Source: an uncultured Lachnospiraceae bacterium (GTDB taxonomy: Bacteria; Bacillota; Clostridia; Lachnospirales; Lachnospiraceae). Taken from it: DNA of 64,000 nucleotides. The position numbers and the translations under genes were made by a program. Shown piece by piece: positions 50,945 to 59,316 of this stretch. Below the pieces are notes generated by a model, which saw only the letters and a program-made list of their open reading frames with translations, ran no database searches and had not been told where the DNA came from. The DNA is taken from NCBI GenBank assembly GCA_910586755.1, contig CAJUJM010000048.1, positions 1-64,000 on the forward strand. The letters are read 5' to 3'. The number at the start of each line of letters is the position of its first letter. Positions within the stretch are counted from its first letter, which is position 1.

Positions 50945-51533
50945 GTTCTACCAGCCTTTCGTATTCTTTTGTTGTATTGATATTTTGAAGAATTTTTTCA
51001 AATATTTCCTGTCCTGTCAGATCCACATATAAAAGATTCAGCCGCTTCAGCGCATCTCTTAGCCGGTAATTTCCCTCTCTGATCTGCTCCTCAAGTATTT
51101 CCTCTGTACCTGTCCGGTAAAGCGCTGCCAGGGGATGGATCCTGCCGTTTAGGACAGGCGCCGCGCCGTCACAGAAAATCCCCTTTCTTTCCGCCTCAGA
51201 TATCCTGTTCATAAGAAAGAGAAACAGTTCTGCCTTTATAAATGGCATGTCACAGGCGGCCACCGCCAGCCACTGGCTTTGACAAGCCTTAAGTCCTGCG
51301 TGGATTCCCCCAATGGGGCCGCAGCCCGGATAAATGTCCATAACTGCCGGACAGCCGTCCCCATCCTCCCTTATCTCGCTCCCATAGGATATCCTCACAC
51401 AGATCATTTCCTTTTCCATCTCTTTTCTAAGTCGCTGTGTGAAGGTTTCCTTTTTATAGGTAAGAATTCCCTTGTGGACGCCTCCCATTCTGGTACTCCT
51501 GCCGCCTGCAAGAATCAATCCTTCTGCTTCCAT
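50937..51533 (-). CDS. mobA: Molybdenum cofactor guanylyltransferase
   Basis: 198 residues. The N-terminal nucleotide-binding signature LILAGGRSTRMGGVHKG is diagnostic, and AVACDMPFIKAEL carries the Mg-binding Asp. Converts Mo-MPT to the guanine dinucleotide form used by DMSO-reductase-family enzymes such as the nitrate reductase upstream. A CAGGAGGAG site precedes the start. First gene of the nine-gene... mobA to modC transcript, downstream of a structured leader. Confidence 0.94.
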   Translation of the reverse strand: MEAEGLILAGGRSTRMGGVHKGILTYKKETFTQRLRKEMEKEMICVRISYGSEIREDGDGCPAVMDIYPGCGPIGGIHAGLKACQSQWLAVAACDMPFIKAELFLFLMNRISEAERKGIFCDGAAPVLNGRIHPLAALYRTGTEEILEEQIREGNYRLRDALKRLNLLYVDLTGQEIFEKILQNINTTKEYERLVEHE

Positions 51534-51584
51534 GGACTCCTCCTGAGTATAAAGATTTTTCTTTACCTAATTCTCCATCTGATG

Positions 51585-51623
51585 CAAAAAAAGAGCAGAG
51601 GGACACAAAGTCCCCCTACTGCT
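51585..51623 (-). terminator. Intrinsic terminator in the mobA leader
   Basis: On the minus strand AGCAG..GGGGAC pairs with GTCCC..CTGCT, followed by seven U residues (51586-51592). It lies about 50 nt upstream of mobA and about 275 nt downstream of the TDT gene. It could end the nitrate operon, or act as the expression platform of the structured leader just before it, or both. Confidence 0.85.
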
Positions 51624-51699
51624 TTTAGAGTAACCTTAAGAAACCGCTACTTTTCCATACAATACGGTTGCTTCGTGTTCTTTTTTTCGTTTGAATCCC

Positions 51700-51845
51700 C
51701 TCAGTAAACAGCAGGAATCCATTCCCTGGAGCCGCAGCCGGATGTATACGCAACCATATTCATCCGGCCCGCAGCCTGCGGGAATAAGGAAGGCTCAGGC
51801 GTTTCCGCATAAACCCCGGGGATAAACGTGTAATTTTATCCCGGC
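51700..51845 (-). promoter_or_regulatory. Structured leader, candidate Moco/Tuco-type riboswitch
   Basis: Between the TDT gene and mobA the minus-strand RNA can form several stems: GGGATAAA/TTTATCCC (51835-51842 with 51819-51826), GCG-GAAA-CGC with a GNRA tetraloop (51799-51808), and CCGGATG/CATCCGG (51761-51767 with 51738-51744). A GGCTCCAGGGAA segment follows. An intrinsic terminator lies downstream. The position upstream of a molybdenum cofactor operon, the GNRA loop and the terminator suit the Moco RNA motif. I cannot verify the consensus by eye, so the class is uncertain. Confidence 0.5.
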
Positions 51846-51899
51846 TCAGTATCATATCCTTAAGACTTAGATACTTTCGCTCAAAGAACCGATATTTCA

Positions 51900-52829
51900 T
51901 TATTTCTTTTCTACTTTAAGAGCCATCATCAGGAAATTTAGAAGCACAAATCCCACAATCATTGTTGTCAGGTAAATCTGAATGCCTCCAAGCTGAGATA
52001 CCGCAGCCCCCAGAGCCTCTTTTCCCGTTCCTGCAAGATAACCGCTCATCTTATTTGTTGCCACGATTCCGATACACATAGGGAATGTCATTCCCGCAAA
52101 GCCAGGGGTGAAAGAAAAGGCAAAAAATTTCGGCAGCTTAATAATGATAAATGCAAGGGAAGCCAGAACACAGACATACAGGATAAATACCAATATCTGG
52201 TTTGGCGCTTCCGAAAGATTCAGATAGCTGACAAGACACAGGCTGCAGGGCGCTAAAAGGACAGCCATGGTATGGTACACCGGCGGCTTTACCTCCACGG
52301 TGACAAGCCTTCTAAGCATAAAGGGCAGTATGACAAAATAAACCGTAATTCCATAATACAGTACGCACATTAAAAGCGGCCTGATTCCCATAGCTCCCCC
52401 TACCACGCTGCTTACCATAATTCCGTTATAGGTAACAAACCAGCTGGGGACAAAGGTATTAATATCTCTTTTCACCACCACATTTCTGTAAGTAAACACC
52501 AGGATATGTATGGCATGCAGGGCAACCGCGCCGATTAACATTCCTTTCCCCAATGCCGGAACATAGTCAAAATAGTAGCTTCCAAGAAGCATAAGTACCA
52601 TTGTAAATCCTGCATAGAGGCTGCAGGGCACCACCGTCTCATATTCCTTTTTGCAGACTTTGGGGAATTTTATAATTTTTACTATGTACAACAGAATCAT
52701 TACCGTAGCCACCCACATGGTCAGATGCCGGATCCACGGATATCCCATGCCGGAATATACATTTCCAAGGGTCAGAGCCCCTACAAAGGTAGGGAGAACC
52801 GGTACGGGCATTCTCTCTAATCTCTCCAT
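51900..52829 (-). CDS. TDT family transporter (TehA/SLAC1-like anion channel)
   Basis: About 309 residues from the Met at 52829 (AAGGAG at 8-nt spacing), with some ten membrane helices and short loops. PVPVLPTFVGALTLGNVY resembles the first helix of TDT proteins, and FTPGFAGMTFPMCIGIVAT matches the conserved late segment. TehA is linked to tellurite resistance; plant SLAC1 homologues conduct chloride and nitrate. It is the last gene of the nitrate reductase operon, 17 nt after the flavoprotein gene, so transport of nitrate or nitrite is a reasonable inference. Confidence 0.85.
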   Translation of the reverse strand: MERLERMPVPVLPTFVGALTLGNVYSGMGYPWIRHLTMWVATVMILLYIVKIIKFPKVCKKEYETVVPCSLYAGFTMVLMLLGSYYFDYVPALGKGMLIGAVALHAIHILVFTYRNVVVKRDINTFVPSWFVTYNGIMVSSVVGGAMGIRPLLMCVLYYGITVYFVILPFMLRRLVTVEVKPPVYHTMAVLLAPCSLCLVSYLNLSEAPNQILVFILYVCVLASLAFIIIKLPKFFAFSFTPGFAGMTFPMCIGIVATNKMSGYLAGTGKEALGAAVSQLGGIQIYLTTMIVGFVLLNFLMMALKVEKK

Positions 52830-52846
52830 ATCCTCTCTCCTTCTTG

Positions 52847-54076
52847 TCATTCATCATAATAGAATTCAAAATTGTCTTTCATGTGGAAGAAATCGGAATA
52901 ATCAATATCAAACACCGGCTTTTTCACTTTGGAAATATCAATTTTCCTGGCAATCAGCTGCTGTAAAATACCGCCATATGCCAAATCTCCCTGCAATACT
53001 GCGCCGATGATCTTTCCGTTTTTATGAATTATTTTCTTGTAGGATTCCCCGGTCTCCATAATCTCTGTCTTTGCATCCGGATCCTCTGTATTGACATCCC
53101 CCAGGGACATACTGGGAATCCCCAGGAAATTCATGGTGGCTTTACTTGCAAAGAAATCGGTCATAGCCCTTTTTTCTCCTGCCATGCTGCCAGCCGCAAT
53201 AATGCCTTCCTTCACAGCCACCGGCCAGATAGGGCTGGTTCCTGACACATCCCCTGCGCCGTAAATGCAGCCATCGCTGGTCTTTCCGGTTTCATCATAG
53301 ACCAGCCCAAAGCGGCCAAGTTCTATCCCGGAGTCTTTCAGGAATTCTACATTGGGGCGTACTCCGGCGGTCACCACCACAAAATCACAGGGAAGCCTTT
53401 TTCCGTCTGTTAAGATAATTTCCCTAATCTGACGGTTCTCATCCAACACCGCTTCTCCGATGCCCACGCCGTAATACTGGCTGACTCCCCGCTTTTCAAA
53501 TGCCTCCTGGTAAGTCTTTGCGGCGCGCTGATCCAGCTGCCTGGACAGCAGCCACCCGGCCATTTCCACCAATGTTACGGAAACTCCCAGATCTAAAAAG
53601 CCGCTGGCGCAGTCAAGACCCACAAGGCCCGCGCCCATCACCACAATGTGCTTTGCCGTCCCGGCCGCTTTCTTGAGAACCTCCATATCCTCAATATTAC
53701 GGAAGCCTGCCACGTTTTCCGCCTCTTTTAAGTTTTTTACCGGGGGGATAAAGGTATGGGATCCGGTGGCGATCAGAAGCTTATCATAGGAAACCTCTTC
53801 TCCCCCGTCTAAAAGAACCTTTTTATCTTCCCTTTTTAATCCCACGCAAGTTCTTCCCTTCATCCACAAAACATGGTAAAGTTTTTCAAAGTCCTTTTCC
53901 GCAAAGGAGAGCCTGTCCTTATCCCGTTCTCCTCCCAGATAGTGGTGGAGTATACAGCGGGAGTAAATCGACTCATCTTTGGAAATCAGGATAATCTCTG
54001 CCTCCTTATCCAATCGCCTGAGCTCTCTTACCCCATTAATACCTGCCGCCGAGGAGCCTAATACTACGTATCTCAT
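52847..54076 (-). CDS. NAD(P)H flavoprotein of the nitrate reductase system (NarC-like)
   Basis: 409-residue FAD/NAD(P)-binding oxidoreductase related to rubredoxin reductases and the N-terminal part of NirB. FAD motif VVLGSSAAGINGVREL (3-18), NAD motif VVMGAGLVGLDCASGF (about 145), second FAD motif CIYGAGDVSGTSP (about 270). No redox Cys pair and no Fe-S cluster. It is encoded 3 nt after the ferredoxin gene. It probably feeds electrons from NAD(P)H through that ferredoxin to the molybdoenzyme, as proposed for NarC of Clostridium perfringens. Confidence 0.85.
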   Translation of the reverse strand: MRYVVLGSSAAGINGVRELRRLDKEAEIILISKDESIYSRCILHHYLGGERDKDRLSFAEKDFEKLYHVLWMKGRTCVGLKREDKKVLLDGGEEVSYDKLLIATGSHTFIPPVKNLKEAENVAGFRNIEDMEVLKKAAGTAKHIVVMGAGLVGLDCASGFLDLGVSVTLVEMAGWLLSRQLDQRAAKTYQEAFEKRGVSQYYGVGIGEAVLDENRQIREIILTDGKRLPCDFVVVTAGVRPNVEFLKDSGIELGRFGLVYDETGKTSDGCIYGAGDVSGTSPIWPVAVKEGIIAAGSMAGEKRAMTDFFASKATMNFLGIPSMSLGDVNTEDPDAKTEIMETGESYKKIIHKNGKIIGAVLQGDLAYGGILQQLIARKIDISKVKKPVFDIDYSDFFHMKDNFEFYYDE

Positions 54077-54079
54077 TCC

Positions 54080-54502
54080 CTACACCTCCTCTACTGTAAT
54101 GGCCTTCATAGGACATTTTTCCACGCACATAGGCTTTGCGCTTCCATCTTCGCTCCGATGCACGCACATATTGCATTTCATAATCTCTGTTTTTTTCACA
54201 CTGTCATGCTTTAAAATCCCATAAGGGCAGGACATAATACACATATAGCAGCTTGCACACTGTTCTTTGTCATATTCTACATACCCGGTTACAGGGTTCT
54301 TTTTCATGGCGCCGGTCATACACGTATATACACATTCCGGCCTTTCACAGTGGCGGCAGAAAATTGGCGCCGGGCGGGTCTCGCTGTCAATGGTCACACG
54401 GTTTCTGGCATCTCCGCTCTGGTTTTCATGGCTTACCACACACGCCGTCACACAGGTAAGGCACCCGATACATCGCCCACGGTCTATTTTAATCCGATAC
54501 AT
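54080..54502 (-). CDS. Four-cluster ferredoxin subunit (NarB-like)
   Basis: 140 residues with sixteen cysteines arranged as four [4Fe-4S] sites: CIGCLTCVTAC near 14, CRHCERPECVYTC near 49, CASCYMCIMSC near 81, and CNMC...CVEKC near 110-130. This is the DMSO reductase electron-transfer subunit pattern. No signal peptide, so it acts in the cytoplasm. It lies between the catalytic subunit and the flavoprotein and should wire the two together. Confidence 0.92.
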   Translation of the reverse strand: MYRIKIDRGRCIGCLTCVTACVVSHENQSGDARNRVTIDSETRPAPIFCRHCERPECVYTCMTGAMKKNPVTGYVEYDKEQCASCYMCIMSCPYGILKHDSVKKTEIMKCNMCVHRSEDGSAKPMCVEKCPMKAITVEEV

Positions 54503-54543
54503 AGTTCCCCTCCTGAATCATTTTCCTGTTTGCTGTAAAAGGG

Positions 54544-56631
54544 TTAAAATACCTTCTCGAACCGAACCGGAGTTGCCTTATAGGACGGTTCCTTGGAATA
54601 GGTATCATATAAGGATGGAGTCAGCTTATTGCACTCAATATAATGGATAGGGGCAAACAATTCGCCGTATCTTACATTTTCCGTAAGCTTTGCCATAAAC
54701 ACTGCTTCCTGACCGTTTATGGAAAATACCCGTATCTGCTCGTTTTCCCCAATTCCATTCTCGGACGCAAGCTTGGGGTTCATATAAAGATACGCCTTCT
54801 TCACTGAAACATCCTCGACGAATTTCACTTCTTTTGTACGGCTCTGGGTATGCCACTGTCCCACACTTCCCCGACCTGTATTGAATACATAAGGATATTC
54901 TTCCGTTACCGGAAGTGGGTTTTCCCTTACCTCTTCGAACATAAACTGCGCCTTTTTAGACGGAGTAAAGAAGTTCCCGTCTGTGTAGAGGCGGCGCTGC
55001 TCCTCTTTGTTTTCCTCTTCTTTTCCTTCCGGATAGGGCCACTGGATTCCGTGGGAATTCTCCAGCGCTTCCCAGGTAATTCCCGTAATATCACAGGGCA
55101 TATTCCTGGAACATTCCCGCATCAGGTTGAAACAGTCTCTGGGCGTCTCCCAGCCTTTTAAGGCATCGCCCATGCCAAGGGCCTTTCCCACTCCCAGAAT
55201 TGCCTCATAATCCGATATCTCATTTTCGCCCCGGGCGAGTACCGGACGCATTGCCGAAAGCCTGCGCTCTAAATTAATGTAAGTTCCTTCTTTTTTAATC
55301 CCCGGAACAACCGGGAAAAATACCGTGCAGTCTTCTGCGCTTTCTATGGTGTCATAAATGTCCTGTACAACAAAAAGCTCCAGCTTCTTGGCCGCCTGGG
55401 CAAAGGTCTCATTATTCGTCCAGCTGTGCCTGGGATTGGTACACAGGATCCAGAGCCCTTTAATCTCTCCTGCATTGATTCCTTCGATAATCTGGTTATA
55501 TGTCTTTGTGGGTTTCTCGGCCAACATGCTTTCCGGAACATTCAATACCTGGGCGATCCGCTCTCTTCTTGCAGGGTTTGTAAAATCCCCGCCGCCAAAA
55601 AAGACTGCCGTGTTGCTGTAGGCCCGGGATCCCATGGCGTTGCACTGTCCGGTAATGGAATTGGCCCCGGTTCCCGGTTTTCCGATATTGCCGGTCATAA
55701 GGGCCAGGTTAATAATCGCCTGTGCCGTGCGGACTGCCTCATACCCCTGATTTACCCCCATTGTCCACCAGAAGGATACCCTTTTCCCGCTGTGGATCAG
55801 TTCCACAAGCTCCAGGATCTGTTCCCTGGAAAGCCCTGTGCCTTCTGTCCCCCGTTCTAAGGTATAGGGCTTTACAAATTCCCGAAACTCCTCAAATTTC
55901 TCTGTGTGCTCTTCTATAAATTGATGATCCAGATAATCCTTTTCAATCAGCTGGCCTGCAATGGTATATAACAGCAGCAGGTCGCTCCTCCATTTTAATC
56001 CGTACCAGTAATCCGCGTTCATGGCAGTCTCGGATTTTCTCGGGTCAATGACGATAACCTTATGATCTTCCACCTGGTTATTCTTTACCCTGCCCCACAA
56101 GATCGGATGTGCCACAACGGGATTTGCCCCGATAAAAATAATCCGGTCTGACAGTTCCAGATCTTTCAGTGTAAAGCCTGGGGCATCAAAGCCGTAGCTC
56201 TGTTTGTGGGCCACAACTGCCGTGGCCATGCAGAGCCTGGTATTTCCGTCTACATTTGCCTTCAGGTAATTTCTCATCACATGCCCGAAAAGGGCAAATT
56301 CCTCTAAGGTAAGCTGTCCCGTGCTGATGCCCGCCACACTTTCAGGCCCGTATTGTTCCTGTATTTCCTTTAACTTATCCGCCACATGCCGGAATCCCTC
56401 TTCCCAGGAAACCTCCTGAAAGCTTCCGTCTGTTCTGCGGATCTTGGGGAGGCTGTTTGGCTTTACGGTCTTCTGCTGCTTATCTAAAGATAACCCCTTG
56501 ATACAGCAAAATCCGTCGTTTACCGGATACCCTTTTGTCGGTACTGTCTTGATAATCTGGCCGCCTTCCGTATAAAAATCCAGATTACAATCCAGGGCAC
56601 AGTAATTGCAGGTTGATTGTACCTTGTTCAT
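54544..56631 (-). CDS. Molybdopterin nitrate reductase, catalytic subunit (NarB/NapA type)
   Basis: 695 residues, no Tat or Sec signal, so cytoplasmic. The N-terminal [4Fe-4S] site uses Cys8, Cys11, Cys15 and Cys43 (CNYCALDC, then CCIKG with the electron-relay Lys45). The probable molybdenum ligand is Cys134 in NTRLCMATAV, matching the Cys-ligated assimilatory and periplasmic nitrate reductases rather than Asp-ligated NarG. FIGANPVVAHPILWG, GNIGKPGTGANSITGQCNAMGS and the C-terminal TGRGSVGQWHTQSRT contact the two guanine dinucleotide cofactors. The gene set matches C. perfringens narABC. Formate dehydrogenase is disfavoured because no selenocysteine or HCMA context is seen. Confidence 0.88.
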   Translation of the reverse strand: MNKVQSTCNYCALDCNLDFYTEGGQIIKTVPTKGYPVNDGFCCIKGLSLDKQQKTVKPNSLPKIRRTDGSFQEVSWEEGFRHVADKLKEIQEQYGPESVAGISTGQLTLEEFALFGHVMRNYLKANVDGNTRLCMATAVVAHKQSYGFDAPGFTLKDLELSDRIIFIGANPVVAHPILWGRVKNNQVEDHKVIVIDPRKSETAMNADYWYGLKWRSDLLLLYTIAGQLIEKDYLDHQFIEEHTEKFEEFREFVKPYTLERGTEGTGLSREQILELVELIHSGKRVSFWWTMGVNQGYEAVRTAQAIINLALMTGNIGKPGTGANSITGQCNAMGSRAYSNTAVFFGGGDFTNPARRERIAQVLNVPESMLAEKPTKTYNQIIEGINAGEIKGLWILCTNPRHSWTNNETFAQAAKKLELFVVQDIYDTIESAEDCTVFFPVVPGIKKEGTYINLERRLSAMRPVLARGENEISDYEAILGVGKALGMGDALKGWETPRDCFNLMRECSRNMPCDITGITWEALENSHGIQWPYPEGKEEENKEEQRRLYTDGNFFTPSKKAQFMFEEVRENPLPVTEEYPYVFNTGRGSVGQWHTQSRTKEVKFVEDVSVKKAYLYMNPKLASENGIGENEQIRVFSINGQEAVFMAKLTENVRYGELFAPIHYIECNKLTPSLYDTYSKEPSYKATPVRFEKVF

Positions 56632-56716
56632 AGCTCCTCCTATCTGTTAAAATAAATCCCGTTCCAGTAGATACATTTTCCATGATTGTTTCTTCTGGCA
56701 ACATTACGATGACAAT

Positions 56717-56759
56717 ATTTTACCAATTATCACACAAAAATTCTGTGATGTGGGTCACG
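56717..56759 (-). promoter_or_regulatory. Nitrate operon promoter with Crp/Fnr-type dyad
   Basis: The dyad TGTGA-N6-TCACG (56744-56759) is one mismatch from the Crp consensus. On the minus strand a -10 TAAAAT (56717-56722) follows with no good -35. The dyad centre is about 41.5 bp from the predicted start, the classic class II activator position. The Crp/Fnr-family gene lies immediately upstream. Confidence 0.72.
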
Positions 56760-56781
56760 AAATCTTCAGGAATTACAGATA

Positions 56782-57495
56782 TTAAGTTATTTCCCCTGTC
56801 CTGTAAAATGCCGATATTTTCCGGGGATCTAAAATAATGATCCGCTTCCCTTTCATCTGGATCAGCTTGTAATCCACAAGGGTCCGGCAAAGCCTTGATG
56901 CGGTCTCTCTGGGCGCCCCCAGCATATCTGCAAGGAGCGTAACGGAAAGGTTGATGTTGATTTCTATCCCCTCCGGTACATTGACGCCGAAATCTCTGGC
57001 AAGTTTCCAGAGCTTTGCCGCAAGTTTCCTCTCCATGTAAATGCTTCCCATGGTATTTTTAAGCTGATGGCCAAGCCTCCAAACCTTCCGCTCCTGAGCC
57101 GTCAGCACTGCCCGGGTTAGGGCAAAATCCTGTTCCATACAGCGTACAAAGCAGTCCGCGGAAATAATAAAAATCCGGCTTTTCTCAATGGTTTCACAGT
57201 ACATGGCAGAATTGTGCTCATTCAATACATGCTCATTGAGCAGCGCGCCATGGCCAAAAACAAATAATATTTTCCGCTTTCCGGTGTGGGTCAGGTTATA
57301 GACAATCGACTTCCCGTCTATTTGTATGTAAATATATTCTAATGGTTCTTTTGCACGGATAACCAGGCTCCCTTTGGGAAATTCCTGTACTTTCCCAAAT
57401 TTTCGCAGCTTTCGCAGGGTATCCGGCGCCGTTTCTTTTAAAAGGGGGAATTCCTCTATCATTTGTGTCTGAGACCTATCTTTCATATGCTCCAC
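56782..57495 (-). CDS. Crp/Fnr family transcriptional regulator
   Basis: About 237 residues. The cyclic-nucleotide-binding-like beta-roll spans about 25-145. The HTH_Crp domain contains TLLADMLGAPRETASRLCRTL (about 190-210). The Fnr cysteine cluster at the N-terminus is absent, so it does not sense oxygen as Fnr does. Two scattered Cys (about 100 and 116) or a small ligand may serve. The start is GTG at 57495 or ATG at 57486; both lie inside the end of moaC. It probably activates the nitrate operon through the adjacent dyad. Confidence 0.9.
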   Translation of the reverse strand: MEHMKDRSQTQMIEEFPLLKETAPDTLRKLRKFGKVQEFPKGSLVIRAKEPLEYIYIQIDGKSIVYNLTHTGKRKILFVFGHGALLNEHVLNEHNSAMYCETIEKSRIFIISADCFVRCMEQDFALTRAVLTAQERKVWRLGHQLKNTMGSIYMERKLAAKLWKLARDFGVNVPEGIEININLSVTLLADMLGAPRETASRLCRTLVDYKLIQMKGKRIIILDPRKISAFYRTGEIT

Positions 57496-57946
57496 TCTTT
57501 CCGCCGCTTTTTCTTTCCAGGCAGATCCCCTGAAGCATCATCCCTTTGTCCATGGCTTTACACATATCATAGATCGTAAGAAGGGCCACTGACACGCCGG
57601 TAAGCGCCTCCATTTCCACTCCGGTCCTTCCTACTGTCTTTACCGTACAGACTGCTTCGATCTCACAGCTTTCCTCCAGCATCTGAAAATCCACAGATGC
57701 TTTCGTCAGGGGCAATGCATGACATAGTGGAATCAGATTAGAGGTCTGTTTTACCGCCATAATCCCTGCCACCCTGGCAACACCCAGTACATCGCCTTTT
57801 GCGGCCGTACCGTTTTTTACTGTTTCGTAGACTTCTCTGCTTACCTGAATCCTGCCGCTTGCAGATGCCTCCCGCTCTGTAATCTTTTTTTCCGTCACAT
57901 CAACCATGACGGCATTTCCCTCCTGGTCAAAGTGTGTCAACCCCAT
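57476..57946 (-). CDS. moaC: Cyclic pyranopterin monophosphate synthase
   Basis: 156 residues. Follows MoaA to make cyclic pyranopterin monophosphate. Signatures: LTHFDQEGNAVMVDV at the N-terminus, GVARVAGIMAVKQTSNLIPLCHALP, and TGVEMEALTGVSVALLTIYDMCKA with Lys in CKAMDKGM. Its ATG follows the upstream stop codon directly (TAAATG). Its ribosome binding site AAAGGAGG lies within the Cys-tail codons of the previous gene. Confidence 0.96.
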   Translation of the reverse strand: MGLTHFDQEGNAVMVDVTEKKITEREASASGRIQVSREVYETVKNGTAAKGDVLGVARVAGIMAVKQTSNLIPLCHALPLTKASVDFQMLEESCEIEAVCTVKTVGRTGVEMEALTGVSVALLTIYDMCKAMDKGMMLQGICLERKSGGKSGAYER

Positions 57947-58978
57947 TTAACAGCTCCCTCCTTTCCCGAATCCGCAGTTTGGAAATGTGCACACCGGGCA
58001 GGACAGACACAGTCCTCCTTCTCCCAGTACGGAAAAGTCCGTTTTCTTAAGCTTTTCTCCTGCCATAATTCGGGGAAGCACCAAGTCAAAAATTGTTCTT
58101 TTGGCATACATTACACAACCCGGAAGCCCCATAATGGGAATATCCCCCTCATAATATGCCAAAAGGAACATTGCCCCGGGAAGCGCCGGAGCCCCATAGG
58201 TTACGATCTCAGCCCCTGTATTTTTAATAGCCAGCGGCGTACGGTCGTCCGGATCCACGCTCATCCCCCCTGTGCAGAGGATCAGATCCGCCCCCTGGTT
58301 CAGCAATTTCCGAATACAGGCAGTTATCCTTTCATGGTTATCGTCGCTTACCTCATTTCCGATGATTTCCACATCATATTCTGCCAGTTTTTCTTCAATA
58401 ACCGGAGTAAATGTGTCCTGAATCCTTCCATGGTATACTTCATTTCCGGTTACCACAATGCCCGCTTTTTTCTGTAAAAAGGGCATAAGCTTAAAAATCG
58501 GTTCACCACCCCAAACTTCTTTTGCCCTCGCCATTTTTTCCTTCTCGATTACCAGGGGGATGATTCTTGTCCCTGCAATCTTTTCTCCTGCTTTCACCGG
58601 AAAATTTCCGTGCCTGGAGGCAATCATCATTTCCCCCAGCCCGTTAATGCGGTTTAACCGGTTCTTGTCTACTTTCAGCAGGCCGTCGCACTCCGCAATG
58701 ACTTCGATTTTCCCCTCTTTTACCTCCGAGGGGCGCATGTGGTTATTTTCGCAGAAGGAATACAGAATCTGAGCCGCTTCATTTTCATGAAGCATATGCT
58801 CATTTTTCTCCCATACGTACAGATGATCCTTCCCTACGCTTAACAGTACCGGGATGTCTTCTTCTGTAATTACATGGCCTTTGCGAAATACCGCATCCTT
58901 TGTCACTCCTTTAATAATCTGAGTAACATCGTGGCAAAGCACATGGCCTGCGGCATCTTTTGTGTTGATTTCTTTCAT
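57947..58978 (-). CDS. Molybdopterin-binding (MoCF domain) protein with Cys-rich tail
   Basis: 343 residues. Residues 1-165 are an unusual N-terminal region with HVLCHDVTQIIKG and FRKGHVITEEDIPVLL. Residues 168-315 form the MoCF/MoeA-type domain (AGIVVTGNEVYHGRI, LILCTGGMSVDPDD, APALPGAMFLLAYYEG, MGLPGCVMY). The last 20 residues carry five cysteines in the spacing CX2CX2CX4CX7C, suggesting metal or sulfur binding. Such proteins occur near molybdenum enzymes in Clostridia, but their exact role is not settled. Abuts moaC. Confidence 0.85.
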   Translation of the reverse strand: MKEINTKDAAGHVLCHDVTQIIKGVTKDAVFRKGHVITEEDIPVLLSVGKDHLYVWEKNEHMLHENEAAQILYSFCENNHMRPSEVKEGKIEVIAECDGLLKVDKNRLNRINGLGEMMIASRHGNFPVKAGEKIAGTRIIPLVIEKEKMARAKEVWGGEPIFKLMPFLQKKAGIVVTGNEVYHGRIQDTFTPVIEEKLAEYDVEIIGNEVSDDNHERITACIRKLLNQGADLILCTGGMSVDPDDRTPLAIKNTGAEIVTYGAPALPGAMFLLAYYEGDIPIMGLPGCVMYAKRTIFDLVLPRIMAGEKLKKTDFSVLGEGGLCLSCPVCTFPNCGFGKGGSC

Positions 58979-59316
58979 ACTCTTTCCCGCCTTTTCTCTA
59001 ATCGTGATTTGTTACTAAGCTTTCCGTAAACTATATCGTTGTTCTTAAATATACTTAAAACCTTCAAATCTTTTTGACCTGAAGGTTTTGTTGTCACAAT
59101 TCCTATCTTTTTCATCCATTACTCTGTCTCTCATTAAATTTAGTATACCATACCTCCTGTATAGTTAACAATAATTATATGTTTCTAAATTAGACTTGTA
59201 TGATTCCCTATAAAAGTATGATATAATGTAAATACTTGACAAGTTTCTTAATAAGCTTCGTATCCAGGGTATAATTAAAACACTACATCCGGGATCTGCA
59301 AAGATAAGGAAATGCT
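58979..59316. other. AT-rich intergenic region with a hairpin
   Basis: No convincing protein gene. AAAACCTTCA (59057-59066) pairs with TGAAGGTTTT (59080-59089) and could terminate or attenuate in either direction. On the minus strand a 29-codon reading frame (about 59053-59142) runs through this hairpin, but it has no good ribosome binding site. A plus-strand -10 TATAAT (59262-59267) lies about 50 nt before the flavodoxin gene with a poor -35. Confidence 0.5.

Noticed and set aside
54544..56631. Formate dehydrogenase for the molybdoenzyme
   Set aside because: The Mo-ligand region reads NTRLCMATAV as in nitrate reductases, and the operon partners match the narABC type; no selenocysteine context was seen.
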